Made by a program: the position numbers and the translations under genes
Origin: Rhabdornis inornatus
Taxonomy: Eukaryota; Chordata; Aves; Passeriformes; Rhabdornithidae
NCBI GenBank assembly: GCA_013397075.1
Contig: VWZS01009602.1
Span: 157,955-221,954, forward strand
Direction of reading: 5' to 3'
DNA length: 64,000 nucleotides
Shown: piece by piece, positions 35,661-49,700 of the stretch
How positions within the stretch are numbered: the stretch's first letter is position 1
Layout of the letters: every line of letters begins with the position of its first letter
The notes under the pieces: generated by a model
Databases searched by the model: none
Told to the model about the DNA's origin: nothing
The model's input: the letters and a program-made list of their open reading frames with translations, nothing else

Positions 35661-36762
35661 GAAGCAAAATGCTTATCTTGTTAAACTCACATTCACATTC
35701 CAAACATCACAGAAAGGCAATTGCAGCAGCCAACTCCATGTAAACTTTTCTCTGTTTCAGAGGTGGGCTACATTCATGGTTTTAATGTTTTAATGTAGTA
35801 TGTCCTGTTTTTTTAATTTTCTGTTTGCTAAGAAGTGGACAGACTAGACACTGTCTTCAAAGTGAACTTCAGAATCACAAAAATACACTGGCAAAAATCA
35901 AGACTTGTGCTCAGTAGAGCCAACAGCAGTGTGCCCCCAAAAAACTCAAAGAAAGCTGTATTCAGCTACAAAAAAAACATCAATTCACTTCACAGAGAGT
36001 TTAGTGTTGATTTGGTTAGTGCAAATGTGATATTTGCGTCAGATTCTTGTGTCTTTAGAGTAGGTAAGAGAAAGGTCAGCCAGAAATTATTTCCTTGCTT
36101 TTTTTTTTTTTTTTAAGAAAGGCTGTCTGTATGTAGAGCATTGCCTGTAGAAATAACAGCAAAAAAAAAAAAAAAAGTTGGATGATGAAATGATATAAAG
36201 AATATCCAAATATATTATCTCTCATGTTAAATCTTCAGTAACTGCATTATCAATGCACAACTTCTGTTTCTACAGAAAGTTCCAAAGAGGTGCCCATGCT
36301 GTAAGTTTATCTGGAGCTGGTGAGAGCTTTCTGCTGCATCCTGAGCCAAAACCCCTGAGCTGTGCAGTCACTCTCTGCAGCCACCACTGCTCATGAGCAG
36401 GGTCCCACACTTTCCCTGCTGTCACTGTGAGCTCACTGTCCTGCTGCTCTTTCCCACTCTCCAAATCCCTGTGAAAGGCCAAGAGAATCCTTTGTGCTGA
36501 ACTTGTGCTGAACTTTGGTGAAGTGGCTGAGTGGGGTTTTTGAGGTGTGCTGCTGCACTGCAATCTTCTGTTTTATTCCTCTATTATCCTCACATTTTCT
36601 TTTGAGCACTGAAAGACTTGTGTCGGGCACAAACTTGAACAAAAACCTAAGTTTTATTATATCTCATCTCTCTTTTCCACATTACTAAAAGGTGTGATTG
36701 GAGAGGCACTAAATAACATGAAACTCCTCATTACTCACACGGGCAGCTCTGCAGCTCACCTC

Positions 36763-37362
36763 TGTGCTGCTTTTGGCTGGGGTAGAGTTAATTTCCCTCA
36801 CTGAAGCTCGTACAGGGCTGTTTCAGATTTGCACTGAAACCAGGCTGTAGAATATGAAGATGCTTTCATCCTTGCTGAGCAGCATTTACAGAGTCAAGGC
36901 CTTTTTTGTCTCCACCACCCCACCAGTGAGGAGGCTGGGGGTGCACAAGAAATTGGGAAGAGAGAGAATTGGGAGAGCTGACCCACAGCACACGGCATCA
37001 TGCTCAGCACATAAATCTGGGGGAGAAAGGAGGAAAAGGAGGGATGATGATGGAATGAATGGAATGATGGGGTCTGTCTTCCCAAGGCACTGTTACAGGT
37101 GATGCTTTCTGGAGGTGGCTTTTGGAAAAGCTTTTCTGCTTTTCTGGAGGTGGCTGAACACCTGCCTGCCCATGGGAAGTGGTGAATGCAGCCCTTCTTT
37201 TTCTTTGCTGGAGGGCACAGTTTTTGCTTTACATATTAAACTGTCCTTATGTCAGCCTACAAGTTTTGTAGCTTTTACCCTTCCAGTTCTCTCCACCATC
37301 CCACTGAGGGGGAGGGAGTGGCTGAGAGGGGCTCAGCTGCCAGCTGGGGTTAAATTGTGATG
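36763..37362 (+). mobile_element. Solo LTR of an avian ERVL-like endogenous retrovirus
   Basis: The block opens with TGTGCTGCTTTTGGCTGGGG and a GTAGAGTTAATTT motif. It closes with CAGCTGGGGTTAAATTGTGA, the order and wording of a common bird LTR that I recognise from memory. Inside are a degenerate TATA-like ATAAAT at 37011-37016 and a polyadenylation signal ATTAAA at 37235-37240. The latter is followed by a stretch like the usual R-U5 part (CTACAAGTTTTGTAGCTTTTACCC region). Length, about 600 bases, fits one LTR. No second LTR, primer-binding site or gag-pol remnant lies within reach, so recombination to a solo LTR is likely. Target duplications were not visible, so the ends are approximate by a few bases. 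Confidence 0.8.
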
Positions 37363-40300
37363 TGTCAAGATTGAGTTACAAGTGACTTAAATCGGGAGCC
37401 CACCAGTCCAAATAAAAGATTTACTTATCACCTAGTTAATACTGGGCTAATATTGCAAGTATTTGACAAAACATAATCCCAAACAGCATATGTGAAGAAG
37501 CCAAAAAACATCCAAGGACCAAGACACCAGTAATAAGAATTTGCTGCAAACATTGCCAATTTATATTACCTGCACCTTAAGCTATCAGTTTTCACCCAAA
37601 TTAATATACACTGAAAGGTTTCATAAATGCTACAGATCAATATCTTTACCCCAAAGAAGATTTGTGGTGTCAGAATAATCCTTGTAAGTCCTACCAAGTG
37701 TCTGATCTCAACAACATTTAGAGGAATTATAAAAATTACTTTGCTGATGTTTGAGGGTTTCACATCAGCTTGATGATTTTAAATTTTCATCTACAACCAC
37801 TGACTATATTACAGGCTATTGCAAAAGCCACTTTTTATCAGTCAAATCCATTATCCAATGGGGTGATGATTTTATTAGCTCACCTCTCACCTCTGACAAA
37901 AACCTTGGATGCTTTGATCTGGTACATAAAAATGTAATTCTAGTAAAGAAAAAAATACCTTCCTTACTGAGAAACTTCTGAACAGAGAGAAAAAGAACTA
38001 TCAGTTGGACAGGTACCTGTAATTATTCCTGGGGACTGAAAATGAGAAGTGTCTGAGTAGTGCCATCACAGAATTGTAAATCTTCCTATTTCCAAAATGT
38101 TACTTTACATTATATTTTTGCCTTTACTTATTTATAGTACTGTGCTTTCTTAATCAAGTTCCACTGTTTTAACTGGGGTCAAGCTGCTAGCATACATAGT
38201 TAACTACATCAGGAAACTATATATGAAGAGTTTTGTGCACTGGCTGCTTCCACAGCTTATGCAGGTCACTGAGGAGTATCAGACTAATCACAAAAGTAAT
38301 TTCACTGCTGATAGCTTATACATGCAAAAAGACTTAAGGCTCAGAGATGCAGTTTTTTGCCCTGCTGAGATACCATGCAGCAATAAAAAACTTACACAAA
38401 TTACCTGTTTTAATTTGCTACAAGCTAAAGTATGCACTCTACTGTGAAGTATTTAGTTAAATTATAGTATCTTGGTTGTCTCTATTTTTTTACCTTAGCA
38501 GCTTGTAAGCTAAAAGTAGTTATAAAAGTTTATAAGACAACTGGTGAGAAATATTTAACCAAACTTATTTTAAATAGCAAAAGAATAGCATCTTTTTGCC
38601 AAATCATTAATAGAAGACATGTTTCTCAAGACTCATCAGGGAAGAGCTATGCAATATTTAGCAAATAAAAATTATCCGTTAATTGCAGCCACTGTCTCCA
38701 ACATTTTATGGAAGTTTTACTTTTTCCAAGCACAATGACAACAAAGATTTTACCAGGTTTGGTTTTTTTTTTTCCCTTTTTAAAACAAAACTTTCCACAG
38801 AAAGAGGATGTTCCCTACCATCACAGAATATACTACACAACCCTGTACCATTTCTCCTTGCCTTTCACAGCCTGAAGCGTTGTATTTAAGGCAGGGAATC
38901 AGACTGAAGTCAGCTGTCAGGATGCTGTTGTGGCTGGAAGAGGCCCTGGTTGTGTCTTTGGGGGGAATTAGAGCAGGGGATCACACAGCACAGATCTCTA
39001 GCTGGCAATAATTGATGTCATTCCACTGAAGTCCTGCTCTGTGCTGATCCAGGGTGGCTGTGCCTCTGAGCTGGTGCCCAGAAAAAATGTGTTCCAGTCT
39101 CTGTCCATCCTGGGCAGCTCTCCCTGAAGTGTAAGGGCTGGAAATAACTATGGCAGTTTGGATGGCACTTAGTGAGAGCTGCTGGCACATGCCAGCTTTC
39201 CAATGGCAGAGGAAGAAAGGAGCAGGGTCAGCACAGTCTGCTCACGCTGCTCCTGCTTGTGATGCTGTCACTCGATGTCCTGACAGCCACTGCCACTGCA
39301 CCCTTCCCTGCTGGTGCCACTGCACATCCTCAGGATAAAAGCCAAACTTCACTTTGCACTCTCCTGCTGAGATAATTTTAACCCCTCTGCTCCCTCGAAA
39401 TGCAAACACTGATTCAGGCTGGGACTCAGTTTCTGTAGAACTTGCACCTTACTTAAAACAATCACTCTAAAGGCATGGAAAGAATTCACACAATATCATA
39501 GGATAAGCAGTACTATTAATTCACAGCATATTAGCTGAAAAGCTCTTGTTCTGTAGTGACAAAACCATTGATTTTCAATTAAGTTGTTGAATGTATTATC
39601 TCATCTTCTCAAAATACTTCCTTTTTTGTGTTGCCTGCCTTGTTTCCTGACTTTCTAGTTACAACAGTATACTCACCTGCTTACACTAGATTATTTTTTT
39701 AAATTATTTTTTTTTAGGGCAAATAAACTGAGAAAGCCAAGGGTTTGTCTCTGTAAAACCTCATCAATAGCATTTTGAGGCTTTCCAAACCAAGAGGAAC
39801 CACGGAATTCATGCTCAGGTGCTTGTTCTGACTGATTGACTGAAACTGGGACTAGTGGGTGTAATTGTAATTAATTGTAAGTGGGTGTAATTGGAATGTG
39901 CAACTTCTGGCCACCTCCAGTATTTCTCAGTACACAATACTCATGCATCTTTCAGCCTCTGCATATTTTAACCACCTATGTTTGTTATTTTGGTTTTTTG
40001 TGACTATTTCTGCTTTTTCCCCCTGTATTCTCTTTTATCTTCCCAAAAGATTTATACGAAGCTTGATAATATTTTCTAAGTTTAAAAAATATCTGTCTGG
40101 CTGTAACAACAGTAGATATAATTTTTTCAAGGCCTTGTTTTCCCAGCTAGGGACTTTGGAGGAAAATTGCCTAGGCTTGGAATTAGCTTGGAGAGCTTGA
40201 AGTGGAAATGGAATATCTGAAGACTCAGACAGCTCTTGAATCTACTTTGGAATTTCTTTTTGAAATAAACTATCTTACCATGTTAGGGGACCTCTGTGAA

Positions 40301-41024
40301 TGGATCATAAAAGCACTGTTAAAAGGTTTAGTGAACAAAAGCAGTTTTTAAATATGGACTTACACATGGCCATGCAATTAAAATTATTTTGATATTTGGG
40401 TTGGGTTTGGTTGGCTGGTGGGGTTTGGTTTTTTTTTTGTGTTAGGTTGGTTGTTTTTTTCTGTTTGGATTCTTTTACTGTCTCTTAAAACATATGAAGT
40501 AATTGTTGTTTTTCCATCAGACACATCATCTTTGAAACACTGACTTATAGCTTGTTTCTCATTACACTGGTCAGTAAACATCAGGATAAACTCAGTATAT
40601 TTTTCATGAAGTAAATATTTCTAACCCACAGTTCATTATCAGTGTATAATTTTTTTCCAACATGAAACAAAAGAGATTAAATATTCTTTTGGCTGACTGT
40701 TTTTCAGGCAACTCCTTAAAGTGCTGCTTTTGAAACATTCATTGGCCTATGAACACCAACACAGATTTGAAATCAATGAATTTAATTGCAAGAACAGGAT
40801 TTGATCTGAGTCACATCTGTACTAGGATTGAAACACTGAGGAAAGTGTACTTTAGAAAAGCTCAGTTATTTTAATTATTGAAACATTCCAGCAAAAGCAT
40901 TGAACAGATACTTTGAATATCTAATTGAACTTAATGCCCCAAATAAAAAAGAAAGGCAGCGGTGCTGTTAACATCAAAGCTCTCATTCACAATCTAGGCC
41001 TTGCAACTGATAAGCTCCTTCTGG

Positions 41025-41076
41025 AAAAAAAAAAAAAAAGAAGAAAAAGAGAAAAGAAAAAAAAAAAGGAGGAAAA
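41025..41076. repeat. A-rich/purine low-complexity tract
   Basis: A15 is followed by AAG/AAAG-rich purine sequence including A11. It yields a Lys-rich (+) and Phe-rich (-) false frame. Confidence 0.9.
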
Positions 41077-42056
41077 ATTATTGAAGGATCTGCATATTTC
41101 AGTGTCACTTGAGTAAAACTGACATGATAAAAGCAAATATGTGAAGAAAGAAAAAGCAAAGTGGGGTCAGGTTCCAGCTTCCAGCAATACTGTAACATAC
41201 AAAGTCTTTAGTAATGATCTCCATTAAAAAGTAAATTAAGTATTTCTTAGGCAGCTACAAATGAGACTTTTTTTTTTTCTATAGACTGTTGCATTGTTGC
41301 TACCACAGTATGGAACCAAATAAGCAACAGATACACAGAAAGCATGATGTTCAGATAGATGTTCCCAGGCTGCTGCAAAGCACTAATGGTTAATAGAAAA
41401 GCCATTTTTTTCCTGTCAGATGATTTATGTTAGTTTTGGGGTTAATAAAAGAATTAATTTTCATGATAATTCACAGAGGGATTCTACTAGCCAAGTGACA
41501 TGTTAAGAATGACTTAAAGAATTACCTTAAAACTCAGTAGTGTTACTACAAATTATTCAGTTTTTATATTAGACATATGATAGCCCTGAACTCTTTCCAG
41601 AGATGCTGAGGCCTTTCCCATTCTTAATATTTCTGTGGAAGGTTACAGTGCTTGTCTTCCAAAATAAAACTCCTCATAAAAGTACAAATATATATAAGAA
41701 ACTGCCTGCAAACCCATACACATTTCCTCTCAAATATATTCAATGCACACATAGCTGGATCCATGAATCTTGGATATGATCTGCAATCAAAATATTGCTA
41801 CAAGCTCAGGCAAAGTTAACTGAAACACGCAGACACACCCTTAAATAAATAAATTTATATTTCCTTAAATAAAGGAAAATTCTCACCTTACTTCAGTGGA
41901 GCAGAAAAAAAATATTCTCAAACCAGACATCTAAATAATAATTCCCTCTCAAATTATTTGCTTGGCATTATAGGACTTGCTGCTGCTTTGCAAAATCCCA
42001 CATAAAGAAATGAGCAGGAATTATCTTTCTCTTTAGAATGTAATGGAATAATTGAA

Positions 42057-42084
42057 AAATATATGTACTAAAATACATATATTT
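42057..42084. repeat. Perfect 11-bp inverted repeat, 6-base loop
   Basis: AAATATATGTA (42057-42067) pairs with TACATATATTT (42074-42084) around CTAAAA. It is an AT-only stem in AT-rich DNA, so chance is a serious explanation. No protein or RNA function is implied. Confidence 0.85.
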
Positions 42085-43364
42085 CAGACAATAGTCAACC
42101 TTGAAAGCATAAGCCAGAGTATTTTTGTGTGTTTTTTTTTACCCATAGAAATTAATAAATTCTGATTATTTGCCTTTTCCAAAATTATCTTTTTAATTCT
42201 GTCAAGCAGATTCTTTTTCCTTTTAAAGCCATTTCAACTGGTTTATAGGACTCGAATTCAAGAATACAAAAAGCATGCAACTTTCTGAAATAAGGGTGCA
42301 TATATACACAAAGCAAAGCAGTTTTCAATCTTTCAATAACACACACCACCCATTACCCACAAAATGAACAATTGCCAAGGTACACAAATATCTCTACAAG
42401 GTACACTCAGTGTGGTCAAAGAACCATGTATTCTTTCAGGGGGCAAGATCTGAAGAATCCTATGAATAAATCATGAGTACATAATCTCCTTTATCTTTAT
42501 TTCTGAAAAAAAAAATACAAGTCAGCTTAGCACATGGCCACAGTGTCTGGATGACTCTGCTGGAATTCACTTTCACTTGCTCCAAAAGCAGCAACTATTC
42601 TAATGTATTTCTTCATGGAAGGAACACAGTTAATAATGTGCTTTTTCACAGTTCCAGTTATGACAAAAATATTACAGTTATCATTTGTAATTTCTGATAG
42701 CCCACACTGATATATCTCAAATCAACTAAAATAATGCTATCATGAATATTATATTTTTATATGTATTTAACATGTATTTATCAGAAATAAGTCTCTATAT
42801 TGAGACTGATAGCAACATCAGTATGTAATGGGCTTAGAAAATACTATGGCTATCTATGGATCAATTCTTTTTTTTGAAAATGAAAGACCACATCTCTCCT
42901 CTTTTTCAGGGGGAGAAAAAGAACCCAAGGCTGGGCCTACTTTCTTTTTAAAAAGGCAGTTTCTAGGTTTGCAGAGAGTTGAATTGCAATCCAAGCCTTG
43001 CCAAGAAACAACCTGCTGTTCATCCAGAGTAGTAATTCAATACATGGAACTTGACACAGCAAAATACTAGAACATCTACTTAACTTAAGCACATGTTTAA
43101 TCAATTTTCTGGGCAGCACACAGGTCTGCTCACATGCTGCATTTATCTGAAATTCATTGCTTAGCAAGTGTGTTTCATTCTCCATCATTTTGTGGAGGCT
43201 TAAGGTCATCCTTGACAGTAAATACTCTTTAATTTATTACAAGTTATTAATTGATCATAGAATCAACAATACTTTAACTGTGAGTTAATCTTTCTGAGGA
43301 CAAATACATAATCTCTTTGTCTAGATATAAACCATATATATATTATTATATTATATATTATTAT

Positions 43365-43738
43365 TGAAGGCTTCAGAGTGACCTTATTGCAGCCTTCCAA
43401 TACCTGAAGGGAGCTTACAAAAAAAGGGAAGGAGTCTGTTTACAAGAGCAGGCAGTGACAGGACAAGGGGGGATGGCTTTGAACTGAAAGAGAGCAGGTT
43501 TGGATCAGATATTTGGAAGAAATTCTTTACTGTGAGGGTGGGGATGCCCTGGCACAGGTTGCCCAGGGTAGGTGGTGCATGCCCCATCCCTGGCAGTGTC
43601 CAGGGCCAGGTTGGATGGAGCTCTGAGCAGCCTGGGATAGTGGAAGATGTCCCTGCCCGTGGCAGGGGGGTGGAACTGGATGATTTTTAAGGTCCCCTTT
43701 CAACCCAGGCCATTCTGTGATGGTCATTCCACGATATA
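43365..43738 (+). mobile_element. CR1 LINE 3' end, best preserved copy in the window
   Basis: About 370 bases follow the CR1 3' order closely. They run from GGCTTCAGAGTGACCTTATT and AATACCTGAAGGGAGCTTAC (43399-43418) through GGACAAGGGGGGATGGCTTT, the TTGCCCAGGGTAGGTGGTGC block, the CCATCCCTGGCAGTGTCCAG block and GTCCCCTTTCAACCCAGGCC to the tail ATTCTGTGATGGTCATTCCACGAT. The tail octamers are partly mutated. It is a 5'-truncated, non-coding insertion with less decay than the other copies. It lies next to an AT-only microsatellite. Confidence 0.96.
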
Positions 43739-46700
43739 CACTCAGCTACATTTTATACATTTCATACACACTATATATATCAGATGAAAATACAGATCAT
43801 GCTCCATTTCAGTGAAAGTTTTGCCAAAGACTACAGGAGTGTCATGACAGGGATGAACAAGTTCCCTGTGTTTAAAATGAACTTCTCCTGAATATACCAC
43901 ATATACATAACATTTTTTTTTTTTAAAAAGGATACTTTCAGTTCATAATACAGTCAATTCCCATTGCTGATTCAAAAGCAGTTTCAGGTATTTTACATCC
44001 ATGTCTGAATGTTTGTGACAGATTCTTTGAACTTCCAATCATAATTCACATCCTATAAACACTTTTCAAAGTCTTTGTATTCTCACATGCTGTGTGAAAG
44101 ACCTTGCAAAACTGCGAGAAAATAATGATTTTTCACAATATACAGTGGATTACAGAAAGTGCATTGGGGAAAATTTAAAAAATAATAATTTTGAGTACAC
44201 AATTTTTTTTTCAGATAGATTTTTTTCTTTAGGGAGTAGGTCAAACGAATCAAGAAAATTCTCCACCTTTCTAAATTTAGATTCTTAGTATACCATAAAT
44301 CTTTTCCAATTCACCAATACATAAATATGGTTGAAATCTGATTGTCTTTAATGTCTGTGCCAACTGGCACATGACAAAAATGTTCATGATCAGAACCTGA
44401 TCCAGTTTCTATTAACTTCACAGAGGGCTGGACTACTTTCTGCATATGTAGGGCAGAAAAGAGAATATAATTCTAGGAATAAATGCCTACCTATTAGAAC
44501 ATATGTAGCAGCTTGTAGTAATCTAAATATGCAATGCAGATGTGTACAGCACATGCAACAAGCCAGACATGCAGGTGGAAAAAAGCAAGGTGTGGGTACA
44601 CAGGTGAGCAGGGAAGAGCCATCCCAAATGACTGTGCAACAATAGCACAGAGCAGAGCTCCAAAAGATCCCACACTTTGGCAGAGCTGGCAATGGCAGTG
44701 GAGCACAATTGTCTGGAATGCTGAAAAAGAGAAAATTGGCAGGGCTCAGCCTCACAGGTGGGTCTGACCCTGGCACCGAGGCATTCAGAGGGGCAGAATT
44801 CTCTTCTCCTTCTGCTGCAAGCTCATTTCGTGCTCCTGTGTGCAGGCCTGAGGTGCCTTCCCTCGGAGGGGCACTGGGTGATGCCAGCTGAGCACAGAAG
44901 CACTGGTGAAACCCTCAGCAGAGCTCCAAAACCTCCCTGAGACCTGGCATTCCACATCTCCTGCAGAGCCACTCCACCCACAGCTCCCCCCTAAGTGCTC
45001 TTACAATTAAGGCACAATAAAAGATGCTGACATGCTGTGTAAGCATTGTTCCTGACTCCAGTTATCCCAATTATTTTTTATGTTTTCCCCTTAAATGAGC
45101 AAGACATCAGGTGGTAACTCAAACACTGGGATAGCTATTTATGTTTTAGAACAAACAGTTTAAACAGTATTATATACAGATGTCTAAATATTTTGAAAGT
45201 ATCTGTTTATGGAAGTAAAATGGAACTACCTGTTTAAATTTAGAGAATTTTATTTAAAATCTGCATGTAGAACTGAAATTGCTTGTTAGTTGATACACAG
45301 TGGCAAATGAGGCTTATTTGCAGAGTATATGAAGTGCTTGGATTTCTGTTTGAATCGGGAAAAGCAATACATTTGAATTTTCATTAGACTGCTCCATTTT
45401 TACAAAAATGATTCATTGTATAAAAACAGTAGTAAGTGGCTTACTCTCTGTCTTTGTCAACAGACAACTGGCAAATTGCTGGCTGCATAATATTTCTGTT
45501 AGACTACTTGTGTATGGAAATCTGACTGCTTTGCAAGCAATTTAATCAGCAGTGTAAATAACCTGTGTAAAATAACCAACAGCACAAATGCCTTTAAATA
45601 ATCAAGGCTCTTTAATGTACATAAAATAGATTTGATCTCTATAACCATGGTTTGTTCTCACCTATTATACCCCATTGTGCTCTGCAGTAATCAATGCACA
45701 CAGAACCTTGATTCTCAAACCTGCTCTTTAGTAGGTGGAATTTTTCACCTGCAGAGAATTGTGTCCACAATCTCACACTACTAATAAATTGGCAGAAGAA
45801 AATAAGGTAGGATTACTGATGTAAAAGCTGGAAGCTAGGGCTGAAAATTGGACTGTATGACTGCATAAATAAAAATCTATCTATAATAACAAAAAAAGCA
45901 GGTAATTTGCTAATGTTCTTGAGAGACATCTCCCATTTTTCTTGGGCAATGAAAGTTCCCTGGGCTTTACAACGTGATAGAAGTTATTCAGATGTTTTAT
46001 GCAGCATAATCTATTTTCAAGTTTTCCCATTTTAATGTCTGTCTATATACAAATGCAGAATATGTTCATGATTTGTTTAATTACACAAACACATGAGTAT
46101 TTCTCTATGTTCCCTGACAGATGACATCACACACTGAGAGGAAAAAGAGCTGGAAAACTAGTAGGAAGGTAGAAAAAGAACCTTAGGATATGATGTTAAC
46201 ATAAAACTGCAGCAAGGCAAAAAATTAAAAGGGGTGTAAATATAATTGTTACTGACTCAGAGGTTTCTTTAGGCTCTCAGAAAGATCTTATATCTGAAAA
46301 TCAAGCTGTTGTGCTCATTCTGCTTTAAATTGTCCTTACCTGCACATTTCTATCACAAGCATTTTAAGATATCTCTTTAGATTTAAGAAAAAAGTATTTT
46401 TATCTTTTAATTTTTTGACATGAAAACAAATTGTATGCAAGGAGAAATTTGGTCTTGTATTTTGTAAAGAGTCATAAACAACTTTTGTTAAAAAGGAAAT
46501 TATTGAAGGTGAATGGGTTTAAAAGAAGAAGCCTTCAAGGAAATTAACTTCAGTTTTAGGCAAGCTGAGCAGTAAAATGTATTAAGATGTATGAAGGAGC
46601 TAAAAATACTTATTACCAGTATGTGAAGTTAAAAGTTAGACATTACATGAGCTTAAAAGTGTTTACAAAGAGCTTGATATCCCAATGTATAACATGGTTA

Positions 46701-49700
46701 TGTATGATTTTTTTTTTCAAAATGTTGAAATACACCTACTTTAACCAACCTAATTTTGTACTTTTGATTCTATCTTCACCACACCACACTTTCTCTTCTC
46801 AAGCCCCTGCAATGAGTAGTTCTGTGCCCAAGCCAGGGGCCAGACATCAGCCAGATATAAAATCTGGGGAGAAGCTGAAGTTCTTTCAAAGGCAGTATTT
46901 TGGAAATGGATGCTCATTAAAGACACTGACTGATAAGATCATGCCATTGCATTTACATCTTTCCCTTTTCAGTGGTTTTGGTGTTTCATCTGTTCCACAC
47001 ACACATACACAGACAAACAGGAAATCTAATGCCTTAATTTGCTAGGCATCAATGTCTATATTTGTACTCCAGGTGAGTGAATCTGGTGCTGATCCTCAGC
47101 TCACCACAGTGCACCTGCAGTGCAGGACTTCTGCACTGCCTGAATTGTGCTGTCACCAACTCATGGCAGCTCCTGAGAGCCCAAAACTGCCACTGAACTT
47201 CACTAAAAGGTTATTTTACAGTGTTCCAGCTATTCAGACACTCTTATTCACACTCTTTTGGGGAAACAGGCTGGATTCCAGATGGTCCTGTTTACAATAC
47301 TTTAATCAAAATCCTGTGCTACACAGATATTTCTACCTGTCCACAAACACTGCATGTCTAATAGGAGCAAATAAAACTGCTTTGCATTTCCACCATGGAT
47401 TGTACCATCACTAGGATTGTGACCACCTCTGCCTGCAGCTTACATCCAGTGCAATCAACACAGATTATTTTTGCAATAATTACTACAGTCAGTTATTTCA
47501 AAGAAATTTTCATAACATAAATTATTATTGGTTGCATTTATCTTCACGATTTCTACTATTACTTCTCCAGAGCTCATATCATTATCAGAAAGACACCTGG
47601 TCATATGAGAGGAGCTTGCTTTCATGTAATTCAGTTTTATAACAGTCATAGCTCATATCTGTTGCACACTTTTCCCCCCAAAATTAATTTGATACACTGG
47701 CCTAGAAAACACAGCCCTTATTTGAGAAAAATAATGGAAGTTAGGTTTGAGTTGATCTAGGCAAAACATTGAAGTCCTCAGCTGACCTGGAATTAATCTC
47801 AGTTTAGATGTCCACATTGCACATGTCCATTGCTCCACTGAACTGTCTGGATTGTGCCTACATCAACAGAGAGTTATTAGATTTCTAAGGGTATGGATCA
47901 CCTCATCTATTTTCAGTGTTCCTTTGGATGAAATTAATAAATTCCTGAAATTATTAGTTTTTCCTCCACAGACTAAAGAGTCCATCGGAACATGTGACAC
48001 AGATGCAAATATCTGTGCTGTAACATCCTAAAATAAGATTAATCCCATCTGTGGATTTTTCTCTGTGTTACAAGACCATCCTTTGCAACCTGTAGTGGAA
48101 ACTGCACCAATGGAAAATAAATCAGTGTAGCCATAAAGGATTAATGTGTCCCCACTCTCACAGTGGGCACCATCTCCTTTCACAAGTAGCTCCTGTATGG
48201 AAATGGAAAATCTCCAAGTGTCACACAGGATTGCAATGGGAAAATGGCAGTGTTTCTGTTGGCCTCAGAAAGAAATTATGTAAACAAGACACAAAGTTGC
48301 TGTTACTTTTTTGAGACTTCTCTTCTTACTTAAAACCCCCCACATTTAATCTGAAATTACTATGTAAGAAAGGCTTACTTGATTTTTGAATCTGTACTAG
48401 ATTATTTGAGTTTAATACATATTTTACTATGATCGTTACTGGTGTAGCACTTGGAAAGGGTTACTATTAAATATGCAAGCAGGTAATTTGGAACTCTGTG
48501 TTTAATATGCAGTAATTATCACTTTTGCTACTTTCCAAAAGTTATAGCTTCAACCTAAACCCAGAACAAAGTAGTGAAGAAAAAGGTTGGTTTAAGTTGA
48601 CTCTATCTGAGAGTAACATTGGAGTTTCTTACTTTTCCAGGCCTGGTTTATGTGGTCTTTCAACATAAAAAGAGCCTGCTGTTGAGAAATGTGGCAGTTT
48701 AAAAAATTGTTAATTTTGTATTACACTTCAGGGTAGCTGCATCCCCTTCTGACATCTCTACTAAAAGCCCTAATTAATGCCAAATTCCTGTGTGTCCTAC
48801 TGAGACTTCTGCAGGGCTCAGAGATATGAAGTGCATTGTGATGTTTGTTTAAAAACCCAAACCACAAAAAGTTCACAGGTGGAGCCCAATAAGCTGCAGC
48901 AGAAAGTATTTGTATTCTAAATAAAACAGAATTTTCTCCTGTGTGTCAGCTGAGGCTCAGCATCAGGCTTATCCTACCTAGCTAAGAATACCCAATGTGG
49001 TTTATGGTATATATATCACATCTATTGATATATTGATATATTGATATATGTTGTTTACATGCCTAAAAAGACAAGAGAGGAAGGTGGAAAAGGAGAGCCT
49101 CAGGTTGGTTAAGAGGATGAAACAAATCTGAACTTTCCCTTGCTTCACAAATTCTTCCAAGATTTGCCCTTATCCCATCACAGAATTTCTGTTCAGCCTC
49201 CACTCCACGCCTGTCCCTTGCATAAATATTTTCAGTGAATAAACAACTTAGACAGCAAGCTACTGCTGAAGGGTCGAGAGTGCACAGCAGCTACATTTTT
49301 TCTGACCAATGACGAATAATTTAGAACTCTGTTAAGAGTAATAAAATTCCTCTTAAGATGAGTTGTTCTGGTTTTTGTCCATTATTGGAGAACGGTAAAA
49401 GCTGTGCCATATTCCCTTGCAGCTTTCATGGGTTTGCAGAATAAAACACAATATTACAATAAAAAATGAAAATAAACAACATTCAAAATACAGCCTACAC
49501 CCATATGTAACAGGCTCCTCCTGACTACAATAGGAATATTTTTCTATCATTGTGAATATTTGAATTTTACCCGAATATTAGGCTAGAAACATTTTGTTCT
49601 GGAAAACTAGTTATCAGTTCCTGAATCTAATAGATGATACTGTAGCTATGTATTTTTTCTCAAATCCTTCCTACAAGAATTTCACTAGAACTGGACAGTT

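Larger units (their letters stand above)
31746..36762. other. Non-coding DNA without a recognisable gene
   Basis: AT-rich DNA with several homopolymers (A12 at about 32220-32231, T-rich 33073-33096, T29 at 35630-35658, T14 and A15 runs near 36101-36175). A 22-bp tandem duplication lies at 31941-31984. The part at about 36280-36560 is GC-richer but unrecognised. No exon or RNA gene was seen. Confidence 0.55.
37363..43364. other. Non-coding DNA without a recognisable gene
   Basis: AT-rich unique sequence. It has a GC-richer patch at about 38900-39340 with no recognisable gene, and a TG-rich spot at 40390-40460 (GGGTTTGGTT words). It also has an A/AAG-rich tract at 41025-41076, a perfect inverted repeat at 42057-42084, and an AT-only stretch just before the CR1 (about 43332-43362). 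No exon or RNA gene was seen. Confidence 0.55.

Noticed and set aside
42057..42084. AT-only hairpin considered as a miRNA precursor or terminator
   Set aside because: The stem is only 11 bp and made of alternating A/T, which is expected by chance in this composition.
46587..47045. 152-codon + strand frame
   Set aside because: Composition changes along it, it ends in a (CA)n-encoded His/Thr stretch, and no family is recognised. Chance length.
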